64,000 nucleotides of DNA from Bacteroidales bacterium. Its GTDB lineage: Bacteria; Bacteroidota; Bacteroidia; Bacteroidales; WCHB1-69. Below the pieces are notes generated by a model. The model saw nothing but the letters and a program-made list of their open reading frames with translations, was not told where the DNA came from and made no database searches. Position numbers and translations under genes: made by a program. This document shows, piece after piece, positions 28,501-36,807 of this stretch. Each line of letters starts with the position of its first letter. Position 1 is the first letter of the stretch. The stretch covers positions 1 to 64,000 of the forward strand of contig JAFXTE010000061.1 of the NCBI GenBank assembly GCA_017525245.1, written 5' to 3'.

Positions 28501-29013
28501 TACGACAACATGAAGTATATCAAGACTGCACTGGGCATGAGTCTTCGCGACTACCTCTATAAGAACTTCTACGCTGACCATCAGCAGATGTACTCTGTGA
28601 AAGGGGCTAAGCGTCCCATCTACTGGCTCTTCAGCAGCGCGATGGGTGACAAGAAAAAGAAAGGCTATTTCAAGGCACTTGTCTATATGCACCGATTGGA
28701 AGCTGATACGTTGTCTAAGATGCATGCAGACTACGTTCATCCGTATTTACAAAAGGTAGAACAGCAATTGATAGAAGCAGAGGACAATGCCACCCGCGAT
28801 GATCTCACTCAGGCACAGCATAACAAAGCCCTGAAACTGGCGGAAGAGCTGCGCGGGAAGGTGCGCGAGGTGAAGGCTTTCGAGACCCAACTGGTGGAGA
28901 TGGCCAGTGCCCGCATTACCATCGACCTCGATGACGGAGTAAAAGCGAACTACCCAAAGTTCTATCCGCTGGTTGAGCCAATCAAAGGTTTAGATATTAA
29001 AGAAGACGAATAA
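25501..29013 (+). CDS. pglX: PglX, BREX adenine-specific DNA methyltransferase
   Basis: The protein has 1170 residues. Motif I is in FIDPCMGSGHILVYAFD (near residue 282) and the catalytic motif IV is NPPY at about residue 438, the N6-adenine type. By family knowledge PglX methylates a 6-base non-palindromic site on one strand and so marks self DNA for BREX. The segment from about 26830 to 27880, after the NPPY motif, is visibly richer in A and T than the flanks and probably holds the target recognition region. It is followed 5 bases later by pglZ. Confidence 0.92.
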   Translation: MATNTSALKTFAQQTRAKLISLITTKMQFVLDGDTAELRGYEREIGELRKQIAEKTEKIVIEEVAYTWFNRVMALRFMDANGYNAPMVVTPAEGQTRPEILQDAMGGSIDDALMLTAEEKVLPEAKLYRKLLVAVCNKQMSQPMPFLFEHISDYTELLLPDDLLSDQSFVTDIRRGMTDEDCQNVELTGWLYQFYITDRKADAEAKKSRRGGLKSDEQAAATQLFTPHWIVRYMVENSLGRIWMTLHPESSLIKEMPYYIATPDGQTDTIPEDIHSARDIRFIDPCMGSGHILVYAFDLFCKMYEEEGEQTKDIPTLILENNLYGIDIDRRCYQLASFALTMKARAYYRRYLRSTVNPHVIALEKIDHDTIDSAGAWGEKSLMWQFENIDTIGSLLKVTPEECAAIRVEANSLFGVRQKLLKKQAEYLSRKYHCVVTNPPYLGKGFGDALKNYAAEEYRNSKGDTMVMFMEQCANLNAPNGFSSLINFQSWMFVYNYTDFRKNLLEQVQIHSMLHLGRGIFGADFGSVSFVLQNTNNQRKGYYYRLFKKMSLVRSIEQIESLYLNKECESFETDQINFLSIPGYNISYWVSTELLESFIKGTKLGELGTTRKGMYTGLNEKFVRNWREVSYSNIAFNFDKEKSENNDQKWYPYANGGDFRKWFGNYEDVVLWRHNGEQLRTERNEEGKLRAGCFNLDYIFTQGIVWSSVTISDTSMRLMCKGSLFSSASNAWFGQNIQYVLAFLNIKLSRELLKAINPTVNANPGDIGQIPLIKSSERQQDIADLCDNCVRISKLDWDSHETSWDFLRNPLWEQQLDTILYDMQDRGALSENATIDDIGPFNLPNLLQPLEILVENYKSEWEDHFHQLHRNEEELNRKFIEIYGLQDELTPDVPLDEITILQKGEISIEDNRIVWHDDVVIKQFISWLVGCLMGRYSADKSGLIIASQGQKVADLDLPAHTIEIDDDGIIPVIMEEDFFTDDLTQRIETAVKTLLGEKNFYDNMKYIKTALGMSLRDYLYKNFYADHQQMYSVKGAKRPIYWLFSSAMGDKKKKGYFKALVYMHRLEADTLSKMHADYVHPYLQKVEQQLIEAEDNATRDDLTQAQHNKALKLAEELRGKVREVKAFETQLVEMASARITIDLDDGVKANYPKFYPLVEPIKGLDIKEDE

Positions 29014-29018
29014 CAACC

Positions 29019-31520
29019 ATGTTAGATAATACATTAACAAAAATACAAGGGGTGTTAAGTGACCTCATTGACAAGTATGGACTTGTATTCTGGTATGACG
29101 AAGGCGGGCACATGCAGCTTTTTGCAAACACGCTCGACATACCGGGAGTGGAACTGCTCACATTGCAGGACAATGCATTTTCTCTAAAGTACCGCATTTT
29201 GAAGGAGGATAAACCTGAACGAGGTTTTGTCATATATAGTCCAGAGGCAAAACCGAAAGATGATGACAACTGGCTTTTGGATCTGCAAATGACGGCAGCG
29301 CTATTTTCGGCAGACATGGGCTCCTTATATGCAACCGAGTGCAATATTCCATTAGAACAGAAAGAGAAGGTGGTTGACAGGCATTCGGACTTCTTTAAGA
29401 CTGCTGACAATCGTAGGAAATTAACAAAACGAATCCGTCAAGGAATGGATGTGGGAGAAATAGAAAAGCAGATGCTGGCGGTAGTATGTAAAACAGAACC
29501 CACATACGATCAGTTGACCTGGGCTCTTGCCAAGGAGTGCCTTGAGGAATCGACAGATATGCTTGGGAAATTGGAGAAGTACAATTTGCTTGTCCTGTAT
29601 TGGCAGGAGATTGAGACTGTATTCGGGTATAACCAGCAACACCAGATAAAAGATTTGCTGATAGTACTCTTCAACGAGGACTTGCACAGCCGACTTGGAA
29701 GTGCGACCCTTCACAACGAGGCGCATATCTTTATGCGCGACTGGCGAGACAGCCGTCAATATGGCGAATTATACAAGCAATGGGCAATAATGCTCGAAAA
29801 AGAGTTGGATGTCTTCAACAAGATGAAGGAATATGACCTTGAAAAACTCATCATGATTGAGACCTTCCCTTGCGTGGACAAAGTGTTGGCAATGCTTCTT
29901 CAAAACGAAGTGTTGAATGGCACAATGTCGGTCGAAAAGATAGAATCAATTGTTGATGAACGAGAACATAAAATCTTTTTCGCAGAAGCCGCCCATACAA
30001 TTAAAGCCTTGTTGGAGGCACGTCGTTTGATGGAAGACATTGATCAGAAAATGCAGAATGGTCATTTGCATATCAATTCCGCAAAAGAAGGTTTTAATTT
30101 ATACTACAAAGAATTATACACAATAGATTTACACTACCGGCATTATTTCCGAGAAGAAAGACAAGCTGAAAGCAAAAATCTATTAGCCGAAATCACCAAA
30201 TCAGTAGAACGTAAATATACGAATGGTTATTTAATGGTGTTGGCTAATAAATGGCAGTCCTTAGTTGATCAAATGAACAAATGGTCTATTGACGGTATCT
30301 TCTCACAACGAAATTTCTTTGAGTTGTTTGTTGCTCCGTATGTGAATAAAGGTGTCAAAATATTTGTCATTATCAGTGACGCTCTCCGTTACGAGACCAT
30401 GATGGAGTTGAAACAGCGTATAGCCGGGCTGAGCCGTATGGAAACTAATATGAAGACACCGATGCTCAGCATGTTACCTTCATATACTCAATTAGGTATG
30501 GCTGCATTGTTGCCGAACCATCAGCTTTCATACGAAAAACAGCAGGACGAGGTATTCGCCGACGGCATAAGCACAAAGGGGACAGACAGCCGCACGAAAG
30601 TCCTGAGTGCACGGGTGCAGAAAAGTCTGGCCATTACAGCCAGTGAGTTCTTGAAAATCACCAACCCGAAGACATTTTTCAAGGATTTTGACCTCATCTA
30701 TATTTATAGCTATAAAATAGACTCCACGGGTGACAAGCGCGACACCGAAGGAGAGGTGTTTCAGGCTACCGAAGACGAGTTTGACAACATCATCAAGATA
30801 GTGGAACTAATCCGTAATGGTAATGGTTCTAACATCCTGATTACTTCAGACCATGGCTATCTCTATCAGAATGAGCAATTGGACGAGACGGATTTTTCCG
30901 ACTTCAAGGTTATGGGCGATGTGATATCCGACACCCGTCGTTTCATCATCGGAAACAACCTACAGCCTGGTTCTGCTGTCAAGACATGGGAGAGTAAAGA
31001 CGTCGGTCTTAAGGAAGGACGACAGATACAGATTGCTAAGGGCCTGATCCGTATGAGAAAGCAAGGTAGCGGGTGCCGTTTTGTACATGGAGGCTCAATG
31101 CTTCAGGAAATCGTTGTCCCCTTGCTTCATGTGAACATCAAAAAATCTGCTGATATAAGTCAGGTTGATGTGGATGTCCTGAACAAACGACCCCAGTTGA
31201 CCACTAACAATCAGATCATTAGTTTCTATCAGAGTGAGGCGGTGACCGACAAAGTGAAGGGAACCACCTTGCGCATTGGCTTTTATGATGCCGGAGGAAA
31301 CTTGATTTCGGATGCTGTTAGTTTGGTGTTTGACAGTGAGAGCACCGAAAGTACACAACGAGAAAAGAAGCACCAATTTGTCTTTAAAAACCAACTTTCA
31401 CAACTCAACGGGCAAGAAGTGAAGTTGAGAATGGAAAAGAAAGTCCCAAATTCCGATCAATTTACAACTTATAAAGAAGTTTCATACACGGTAAAAATAA
31501 TGTTCCAAGCAGAATGGTAA
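29019..31520 (+). CDS. pglZ: PglZ, BREX alkaline-phosphatase-like protein
   Basis: The protein has 833 residues, the expected size. The alkaline-phosphatase superfamily metal sites appear as FVIISDALRYET (about 446-457) and ILITSDHGYLY (about 604-614). PglZ is the signature gene of all BREX types; it is metal-dependent and essential for defence, with nuclease or phosphodiesterase activity reported for some members. It overlaps brxL by 7 bases. Confidence 0.92.
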   Translation: MLDNTLTKIQGVLSDLIDKYGLVFWYDEGGHMQLFANTLDIPGVELLTLQDNAFSLKYRILKEDKPERGFVIYSPEAKPKDDDNWLLDLQMTAALFSADMGSLYATECNIPLEQKEKVVDRHSDFFKTADNRRKLTKRIRQGMDVGEIEKQMLAVVCKTEPTYDQLTWALAKECLEESTDMLGKLEKYNLLVLYWQEIETVFGYNQQHQIKDLLIVLFNEDLHSRLGSATLHNEAHIFMRDWRDSRQYGELYKQWAIMLEKELDVFNKMKEYDLEKLIMIETFPCVDKVLAMLLQNEVLNGTMSVEKIESIVDEREHKIFFAEAAHTIKALLEARRLMEDIDQKMQNGHLHINSAKEGFNLYYKELYTIDLHYRHYFREERQAESKNLLAEITKSVERKYTNGYLMVLANKWQSLVDQMNKWSIDGIFSQRNFFELFVAPYVNKGVKIFVIISDALRYETMMELKQRIAGLSRMETNMKTPMLSMLPSYTQLGMAALLPNHQLSYEKQQDEVFADGISTKGTDSRTKVLSARVQKSLAITASEFLKITNPKTFFKDFDLIYIYSYKIDSTGDKRDTEGEVFQATEDEFDNIIKIVELIRNGNGSNILITSDHGYLYQNEQLDETDFSDFKVMGDVISDTRRFIIGNNLQPGSAVKTWESKDVGLKEGRQIQIAKGLIRMRKQGSGCRFVHGGSMLQEIVVPLLHVNIKKSADISQVDVDVLNKRPQLTTNNQIISFYQSEAVTDKVKGTTLRIGFYDAGGNLISDAVSLVFDSESTESTQREKKHQFVFKNQLSQLNGQEVKLRMEKKVPNSDQFTTYKEVSYTVKIMFQAEW

Positions 31521-33550
31521 ACATGAACGAGATAGACAAAAAACTTAATGAATACTATGGTGGCAAAGTAGTCCGCAAAGATCTCACGAAGAGTATCAAA
31601 GAAGGTGCAAACGTTCCAAGCTATGTGTTGGAGTACCTTCTTGGTATGTATTGCGCCACAGACAATGAGGAGGATATTGACAACGGCAAGGACATGGTCA
31701 AGCATGTATTAGCAGATAATTTTGTGCGTCCGGATGAAGCCGAGAAAATTAAGTCGAAGATTCGTGAACGCGGCCACTACAAAATCATAGACAAAGTTTC
31801 TGCTAAACTCAACGAACGGACAGACTGTTATGAAGGGCAAATCTTCAATATCAACATCAATCACATCCATATTGTTGATGACTATGTGAAAAAATATGAA
31901 AAACTGCTTTGTGGGGGTATTTGGTGTATTATTGACATGGAATACAATTATGATGAGAATATTAAAGCGAGTCCATTTCAGATCTTGTCTTTGAAACCCA
32001 TTCAGATGCCAGCAACAGATGTGGAAGAGTTTATGGAAGGCCGCAAACACTTTACACTCAACGAATGGATAGAAGTCATTTGTCGGAGTGTGGGTATGGA
32101 ACCATCCAATCTTGACGAAAAGACCCGTTGGCATCTTGTTGCGCGTATGATCCCATTTGTTGAAAACAACTACAACATATGCGAATTGGGGCCACGTGGC
32201 ACAGGTAAATCTTATGTGTATGATGAATTATCCCCGTATTCTATATTGATTTCTGGTGGCCAGACCACGGTTGCCAATCTTTTCTATAATATGGGACGAC
32301 ATACAGTAGGACTAGTTGGAATATGGGATGTTGTAGCTTTTGACGAGGTCGCAGGAATCAATCTGAAAGACAAGGATGGTATCCAAATCATGAAGGGCTA
32401 TATGGCTAACGGTTCCTTCAGTCGTGGCAAGGAAAGCATTAATGCCAATGCATCTATGGTCTTTATTGGAAATATCAATGGAAGTGTTGAGAATTTAGTG
32501 AAAGTCAGTCATTTGCTTTCGCCTTTTCCGAAAGATATGATTGACACGGCATTTTTTGATCGGTTTCATCTCTATTTGCCAGGCTGGGAAATCCCCAAAA
32601 TGAGACCTGAATTTTTTACGGATTCTTTCGGTTTCATATCTGATTATTTCTCAGAATGTTTGCGCGAATTGAGAAAACGCAGTTATAGCGATGCTATTCA
32701 GAAATATTTCCGGTTGGGGAAGGACTTAAACCAACGAGATGTCATTGCCGTAAAGAAAACCGTTAGTGGTCTATTAAAGCTCCTTTTCCCCGATGGGTAT
32801 TTCGACAAAGAGGATGTTCGGTTGTGTTTGGAGTATGCCTTAATTGGACGTAGACGTGTTAAAGAGCAGTTGAAGAAAATTGGTGGCTTGGAATTCTATG
32901 ATGTTCATTTCAGTTACATTGATCTTGAAAACGGAGAGGAACGGTATGTGAGTACACCAGAGAATGGCGGTTCCGCTCTTATCCCTGAGGGCGATTTACA
33001 GCCGGGCTCTCTTTACGGGGTTGCTCATCAACCAGGCGATGGTAATCTTGGTTTAGTTCGTATTGATCTACAAGTGATGCCAGGAAATGGGAAATTCACC
33101 CATACGGGATTTGGAAGCGGGAGCTCGATTAGCGATGAATTAAAAGAAGCTGTTAATTATTGTCGTTCAAATTTGAGTCGTATTTCCCAAAGTGCTCATT
33201 ATGCAGATCATGAAATGCATATGAAGGCAACAGATATCAATGGAATTGGAACTCTTGAAGGACTTGAACTTGGAATCTTTATTTCTTTGGTGTCTGGTTT
33301 AACTGCCAGAAGTGTCCAGCCACAAATGTGTATTCTTGGATCAATGAGCATTGGAGGTGCGATATTACCCTCAAATGATCTAGCTGGGGCTTTGCAGATT
33401 GCAAGCGATGCAGGAGCAAAACGGGTTCTGCTTCCTGTAGCTGATATGATAAAATACTCAAAAGTGCCCGCAGATCTGATTTCAAGATTCAGCTTAGAAA
33501 TATATACAGACCCCGTTGATGCTGCTTTTAAAGCATTAGGGATAAAATAA
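31514..33550 (+). CDS. brxL: BrxL, BREX AAA+/Lon-like protein
   Basis: The protein has 678 residues. Its AAA+ domain has Walker A ELGPRGTGKSYVYDE (near residue 225) and Walker B-like VVAFDEVAGI. The C-terminal 180 residues have the fold words of a Lon protease domain (LVSGLTARSVQPQMCILGSMSIGGAILP, given here as a region: about 580-610). By eye the Lon catalytic serine and lysine positions are not conserved. BrxL forms a DNA-binding ring in known systems and marks type I BREX. It is the last gene of the operon. Start chosen at ATG 31514; a second ATG is 2 codons later. Confidence 0.9.
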   Translation: MVNMNEIDKKLNEYYGGKVVRKDLTKSIKEGANVPSYVLEYLLGMYCATDNEEDIDNGKDMVKHVLADNFVRPDEAEKIKSKIRERGHYKIIDKVSAKLNERTDCYEGQIFNININHIHIVDDYVKKYEKLLCGGIWCIIDMEYNYDENIKASPFQILSLKPIQMPATDVEEFMEGRKHFTLNEWIEVICRSVGMEPSNLDEKTRWHLVARMIPFVENNYNICELGPRGTGKSYVYDELSPYSILISGGQTTVANLFYNMGRHTVGLVGIWDVVAFDEVAGINLKDKDGIQIMKGYMANGSFSRGKESINANASMVFIGNINGSVENLVKVSHLLSPFPKDMIDTAFFDRFHLYLPGWEIPKMRPEFFTDSFGFISDYFSECLRELRKRSYSDAIQKYFRLGKDLNQRDVIAVKKTVSGLLKLLFPDGYFDKEDVRLCLEYALIGRRRVKEQLKKIGGLEFYDVHFSYIDLENGEERYVSTPENGGSALIPEGDLQPGSLYGVAHQPGDGNLGLVRIDLQVMPGNGKFTHTGFGSGSSISDELKEAVNYCRSNLSRISQSAHYADHEMHMKATDINGIGTLEGLELGIFISLVSGLTARSVQPQMCILGSMSIGGAILPSNDLAGALQIASDAGAKRVLLPVADMIKYSKVPADLISRFSLEIYTDPVDAAFKALGIK

Positions 33551-33572
33551 GACTAAAGTGATTGATGTTTGC

Positions 33573-33606
33573 CGAAATTGGGAATAATTTCGCTCTTTAC
33601 TTTTTT
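33573..33606 (+). terminator. Possible terminator after brxL
   Basis: A small hairpin (CGAAATT, GGGAAT, AATTTCG) is followed by an interrupted T run. It is weak but is the only candidate between brxL and glmM. Confidence 0.35.
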
Positions 33607-33639
33607 CGCCGCGCCGTCTCAAGTTATGCCGATTTTTCT

Positions 33640-33647
33640 TACTTTTG
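33640..33647 (+). promoter_or_regulatory. -7 promoter element for glmM
   Basis: TACTTTTG followed by CGGC, 34 bases before the start codon. Confidence 0.65.
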
Positions 33648-33681
33648 CGGCTTGTTTTGAATATTAAAAAAACAAAGATAT

Positions 33682-35070
33682 ATGACACTTATTAAGTCCA
33701 TTTCCGGAATACGCGGAACCATCGGAGGAACTGTCGGCGAGAACCTTACACCCGTCGATGTCGTGAAATTTACAACGGCTTTCGCCACTTTTTTGCTTGA
33801 AAAAAGGGAGGAAACCAACCCTATGCGCATGGTGGTCGGGCGCGATGCCCGTATCTCCGGCGATATTGTGAACCGCTTGGTCTGCAGTACGTTGCAGAGC
33901 ATGGGCATTGACGTGATCGACCTCGGCCTCTCCACGACCCCGACGACGGAGATGGCGGTCATCCAGCAAAAAGCCGACGGCGGCATCATCATCACCGCCA
34001 GTCACAACCCGATGCAGTGGAACGCCCTGAAACTGCTCAACAGCACCGGCGAATTCGTTTCCGGCGAGGAGGCCAAACGCATCGTGGAACTTACAGAATC
34101 GGATGAATTAAACTATGTAATGATTGACAAATTAGGAAGTTACACTTTGTACGAAAATGCCATCAAGGATCATGTGGATGCCATTCTGAATCTGCCGTTG
34201 GTGGACAAGAACGCCATCACGAAGGCTAACTTCAAGGTGATTCTGGATACGGTGAATTCCACTGGCGCACTGGCACTTCCGGTGCTTCTCAAAGCGTTGG
34301 GTGTCAACGATGTGACGGTGCTCAATAGCGAGATGAACGGTGTTTTCGCCCATAATCCTGAGCCGATTCCCGAGAACTTGGCGGGCATCTGCAACGCCAT
34401 GAACCGCTCCAACTACGATGTCGGCTTCGTGGTCGATCCCGATGTCGATAGACTGGCTATCGTCAAGGAAGACGGCACGCTGTTTGTTGAGGAGAACACG
34501 TTGGTGGCCGTGGCCGACTACGTGCTGCAGCACACGCCCGGCAACACCGTTTCCAACCTCTCGTCTTCCCGTGCATTGAAGGATGTAACAGACAAGTACG
34601 GAATGACTTACACACCGTCCGCTGTGGGCGAGGTCAATGTGGTGGAGATGATGAAGAAGACCAACGCCGTCATCGGTGGTGAAGGCAACGGAGGCGTCAT
34701 CTATCCCGAGCTGCACTACGGTCGCGACGCGCTCGTGGGCATCGCGCTCTTCCTGACCTATATGGCCAAGAGCGGCAAGAGCTGCAGCCAGATCCGCGCC
34801 CTCTATCCCGACTACTGCATCGTGAAGAAGAAAACCGAACTCGACAGTTCCGTTGACTTGAAGGCGATCTTGGCCAAGATAGCCGAGAAATACGCTAATT
34901 ACCAAGTGAATACGGTCGATGGTGTGCGTGTCGATTTCGACGACAGCTGGGTACACGTGCGCAGCTCCAACACAGAACCCATCATGCGCATCTACGCCGA
35001 AGCACTCACCCCGCAGGTCGCCGAGAACATCGCAAACAAGCTGATGGCGGACATACGGGAACTAATGTAG
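33682..35070 (+). CDS. glmM: Phosphoglucosamine mutase
   Basis: The protein has 462 residues of the alpha-D-phosphohexomutase family. The phosphoserine is S107 in TASHNP, the metal loop is DPDVDRLA, the sugar loop is GEGNGGVIYPELH, and the phosphate loop is RSSNTEP near the C-terminus. In Bacteroidota proteins of this length and sequence are annotated as GlmM, which converts glucosamine-6-phosphate to glucosamine-1-phosphate for peptidoglycan and lipid A; a phosphomannomutase role cannot be excluded. It has its own promoter. A heptanucleotide repeat begins one base after the stop codon. Confidence 0.88.
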   Translation: MTLIKSISGIRGTIGGTVGENLTPVDVVKFTTAFATFLLEKREETNPMRMVVGRDARISGDIVNRLVCSTLQSMGIDVIDLGLSTTPTTEMAVIQQKADGGIIITASHNPMQWNALKLLNSTGEFVSGEEAKRIVELTESDELNYVMIDKLGSYTLYENAIKDHVDAILNLPLVDKNAITKANFKVILDTVNSTGALALPVLLKALGVNDVTVLNSEMNGVFAHNPEPIPENLAGICNAMNRSNYDVGFVVDPDVDRLAIVKEDGTLFVEENTLVAVADYVLQHTPGNTVSNLSSSRALKDVTDKYGMTYTPSAVGEVNVVEMMKKTNAVIGGEGNGGVIYPELHYGRDALVGIALFLTYMAKSGKSCSQIRALYPDYCIVKKKTELDSSVDLKAILAKIAEKYANYQVNTVDGVRVDFDDSWVHVRSSNTEPIMRIYAEALTPQVAENIANKLMADIRELM

Positions 35071-35207
35071 GATGCTGAATGCTGAATGCTGAATGAGGAA
35101 TGAAGAATGCTGAATGCTGAATGCTGAATGAGGAATGAGGAATGAAGAATGATGAATGCTGAATGCTGAATGTTGAATGTTGAATGCTGAATGTTGAATG
35201 CTGAATG
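35071..35207 (+). repeat. Heptanucleotide tandem repeat after glmM, about 19 units
   Basis: The consensus unit is GCTGAAT, with variants GAGGAAT, GAAGAAT, GATGAAT and GTTGAAT. The last four bases GAAT are constant and the first three vary. The array starts directly at the glmM stop codon and runs into the family-2 palindrome. It is the longest such array in the window. Confidence 0.9.
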
Positions 35208-35260
35208 GGTCGAAGCACCATTCCCCCCTTTAGGGGGGATGCCCGAAGGGCAGGGGGGTG
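35208..35260 (+). repeat. Intergenic palindromic repeat, family 2, copy in plus orientation
   Basis: It reads GGTCGAAGCACCATTC, CCCCC TTTA GGGGG, then ATGCCCGAAGGGCAGGGG. It matches 6024-6079 in inverted orientation. Confidence 0.8.
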
Positions 35261-35262
35261 AA

Positions 35263-35310
35263 CGATGAAGCGATGATACGATGAAGCGATGAAACGATGA
35301 AACGATAATA
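35263..35310 (+). repeat. Octanucleotide tandem repeat before a TlpA-like gene
   Basis: There are six units of CGATGAAG/CGATGATA/CGATGAAA. They end four bases before the start codon of the gene at 35314. Similar octamers follow the genes ending at 38352 and 62909. Confidence 0.8.
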
Positions 35311-35313
35311 CGA

Positions 35314-36687
35314 ATGACCAAACGAACACATATCCGGATAATCGCTATGCTGCTGGCCCTGGTTTTGGGGACGGCGGGGATGGTGTGCGCTCAGGTGGAT
35401 GAACCATGCGGGTGTATGACCTCCGTGCGAAACCTGATACATTATAATATCCAAGTAATAGACAAGGACATTGTGTCCAATCATAAGGTTCTGTATCTGG
35501 AAGGTTATCAATGTGGAACACCCGTTTATCTGGACAGCGCTGTTGTCAAGGGAGGCAAAGCTAAATTCAAAAGCAAGCATCCCGTCGAAAAGGGCGTGTA
35601 TCGTTTAGTATATGAAAAAGGCGGGGCGCCCGTTTGGGATATCATGTTGCGAAATTCTCATAACAGCTTGATGACATACGGCAATGGGTACAATAAAGTT
35701 GGAAATTTTGCTTGTAAGTCAGGAAGTTATGAGGCAAATTACGCGAATCTATCTGATGAAATTCGTCGTAATTCAAACGCGATCGTTTCTGTGGATGCTT
35801 TCCGGAAGATAATAGAGAAATATTCCGATGCACCTGGCAGTTCTGTGGAACAGTATTATCTGTACGATGTTGCACTTTCTGCATACTTGTCTGTCCTCCA
35901 AGAGAATCCGCAGTTATCCATACCTCAATCTATTTACGACTATGTGATCTCGAAATTGAACCTTTCAGATCCTTTGATGTGGAATTCCAAGTCAGCGATT
36001 CATCCGTTTATTTCTAAATATTTGACAGATAATCAGATATATGACACAGAATATTTGATTCCCGCTATAGATAGTCTTTTGGCGGGTTGCTTTAGGCCCG
36101 GTTTCTTGGCAACTTATCTTTTCAATGCCTATTGGGCGACAGGAGAACCTGCTTACGATCCAATTCTGTTGCATCTTTATGACAAATACAATCTTCCCTG
36201 TTGCTTGGGCGACCGTGCGCGTCTGGCCAAACGGAAAATGGATGTTGTCCGCAAGCTCGCCCCCGGTGCGCAGATTCCCGAGCTCACCGCCTACGACATT
36301 GACGGCAAACAGCACTCCACCAACGAGATACAAACGAAATATACGATTCTCTGGTTCTGGGACCCCGACTGCGACCACTGTCAGGAACAGACCCCGATTC
36401 TGCACGATCTCTATCAGCAACGGGCCGACGAGCTTGATTTCGAGGTCTTTGCCGTGGAGGTCAACGACGACTACGACCGCTGGACGGCCTTCTCCGAAAA
36501 ACACGGCCTCAGCGACTGGATCAATCTCAGCACCTCCATGGGCGAAACCAGCGAGGATTTCATCGAGTATTTCGACATCGTCACCACTCCGGTCATTCTG
36601 TTGATAGATAATGAAAAAAATCATGCAATAATCGCACGGCAAATTACGTTAAATGAAATTATGCGGTTGATGGAACATAAACGATAA
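35314..36687 (+). CDS. Exported thioredoxin-fold protein (TlpA-like) with an N-terminal DUF4369/DUF5106-type region
   Basis: The protein has 457 residues, with a signal sequence (about 10-28, ending VCAQ). Residues 50-300 form the helical and beta-rich region typical of Bacteroidota TlpA-like proteins (CGTPVYLDSAVVKGGKAKF). The C-terminal thioredoxin domain has a WFWDPDCDHCQEQ active site, with CxxC as C-D-H-C. It should act as a thiol-disulfide oxidoreductase in the periplasm. The 3' part (from about 36200) is richer in G and C than the middle. A paralogue follows directly at 36808. No promoter was found because repeats fill the upstream spacer. Confidence 0.82.
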   Translation: MTKRTHIRIIAMLLALVLGTAGMVCAQVDEPCGCMTSVRNLIHYNIQVIDKDIVSNHKVLYLEGYQCGTPVYLDSAVVKGGKAKFKSKHPVEKGVYRLVYEKGGAPVWDIMLRNSHNSLMTYGNGYNKVGNFACKSGSYEANYANLSDEIRRNSNAIVSVDAFRKIIEKYSDAPGSSVEQYYLYDVALSAYLSVLQENPQLSIPQSIYDYVISKLNLSDPLMWNSKSAIHPFISKYLTDNQIYDTEYLIPAIDSLLAGCFRPGFLATYLFNAYWATGEPAYDPILLHLYDKYNLPCCLGDRARLAKRKMDVVRKLAPGAQIPELTAYDIDGKQHSTNEIQTKYTILWFWDPDCDHCQEQTPILHDLYQQRADELDFEVFAVEVNDDYDRWTAFSEKHGLSDWINLSTSMGETSEDFIEYFDIVTTPVILLIDNEKNHAIIARQITLNEIMRLMEHKR

Positions 36688-36690
36688 TCC

Positions 36691-36758
36691 GTAGGGGCGT
36701 ATCGCATACGCCCCGTGTGTGTATCGCATACACCCCACGATGCGTATCACAAACGCCC
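36691..36758 (+). repeat. Three tandem palindromic repeats, GTAGGGACG family
   Basis: Three units of 22-24 bases, each with a GTAT(C)GCATAC-like core flanked by complementary G/C arms (36691-36714, 36715-36736, 36737-36758). They start three bases after a stop codon. The first is closest to the copies at 124-147 and 39853-39875. Confidence 0.75.
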
Positions 36759-36807
36759 TATATGATCGCATACAATTGTATTAGAAACGATAAAACGATA
36801 TATAATA

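Noticed and set aside
19024..33550. The defence operon as DISARM or a restriction-modification system
   Set aside because: brxA, brxB, brxC, pglX, pglZ and brxL are all present in type I BREX order, and no helicase or restriction endonuclease of the other systems is seen.
35071..35310. The repeat arrays as a CRISPR array
   Set aside because: The units are 7-8 bases in direct contact, with no 25-40 base spacers and no cas genes.
34992..35329. Serine/histidine-rich reading frames on the minus strand across the repeat array
   Set aside because: The 7-base period reads as a repeated 7-codon protein in any frame without stops; there is no start signal and it overlaps glmM.
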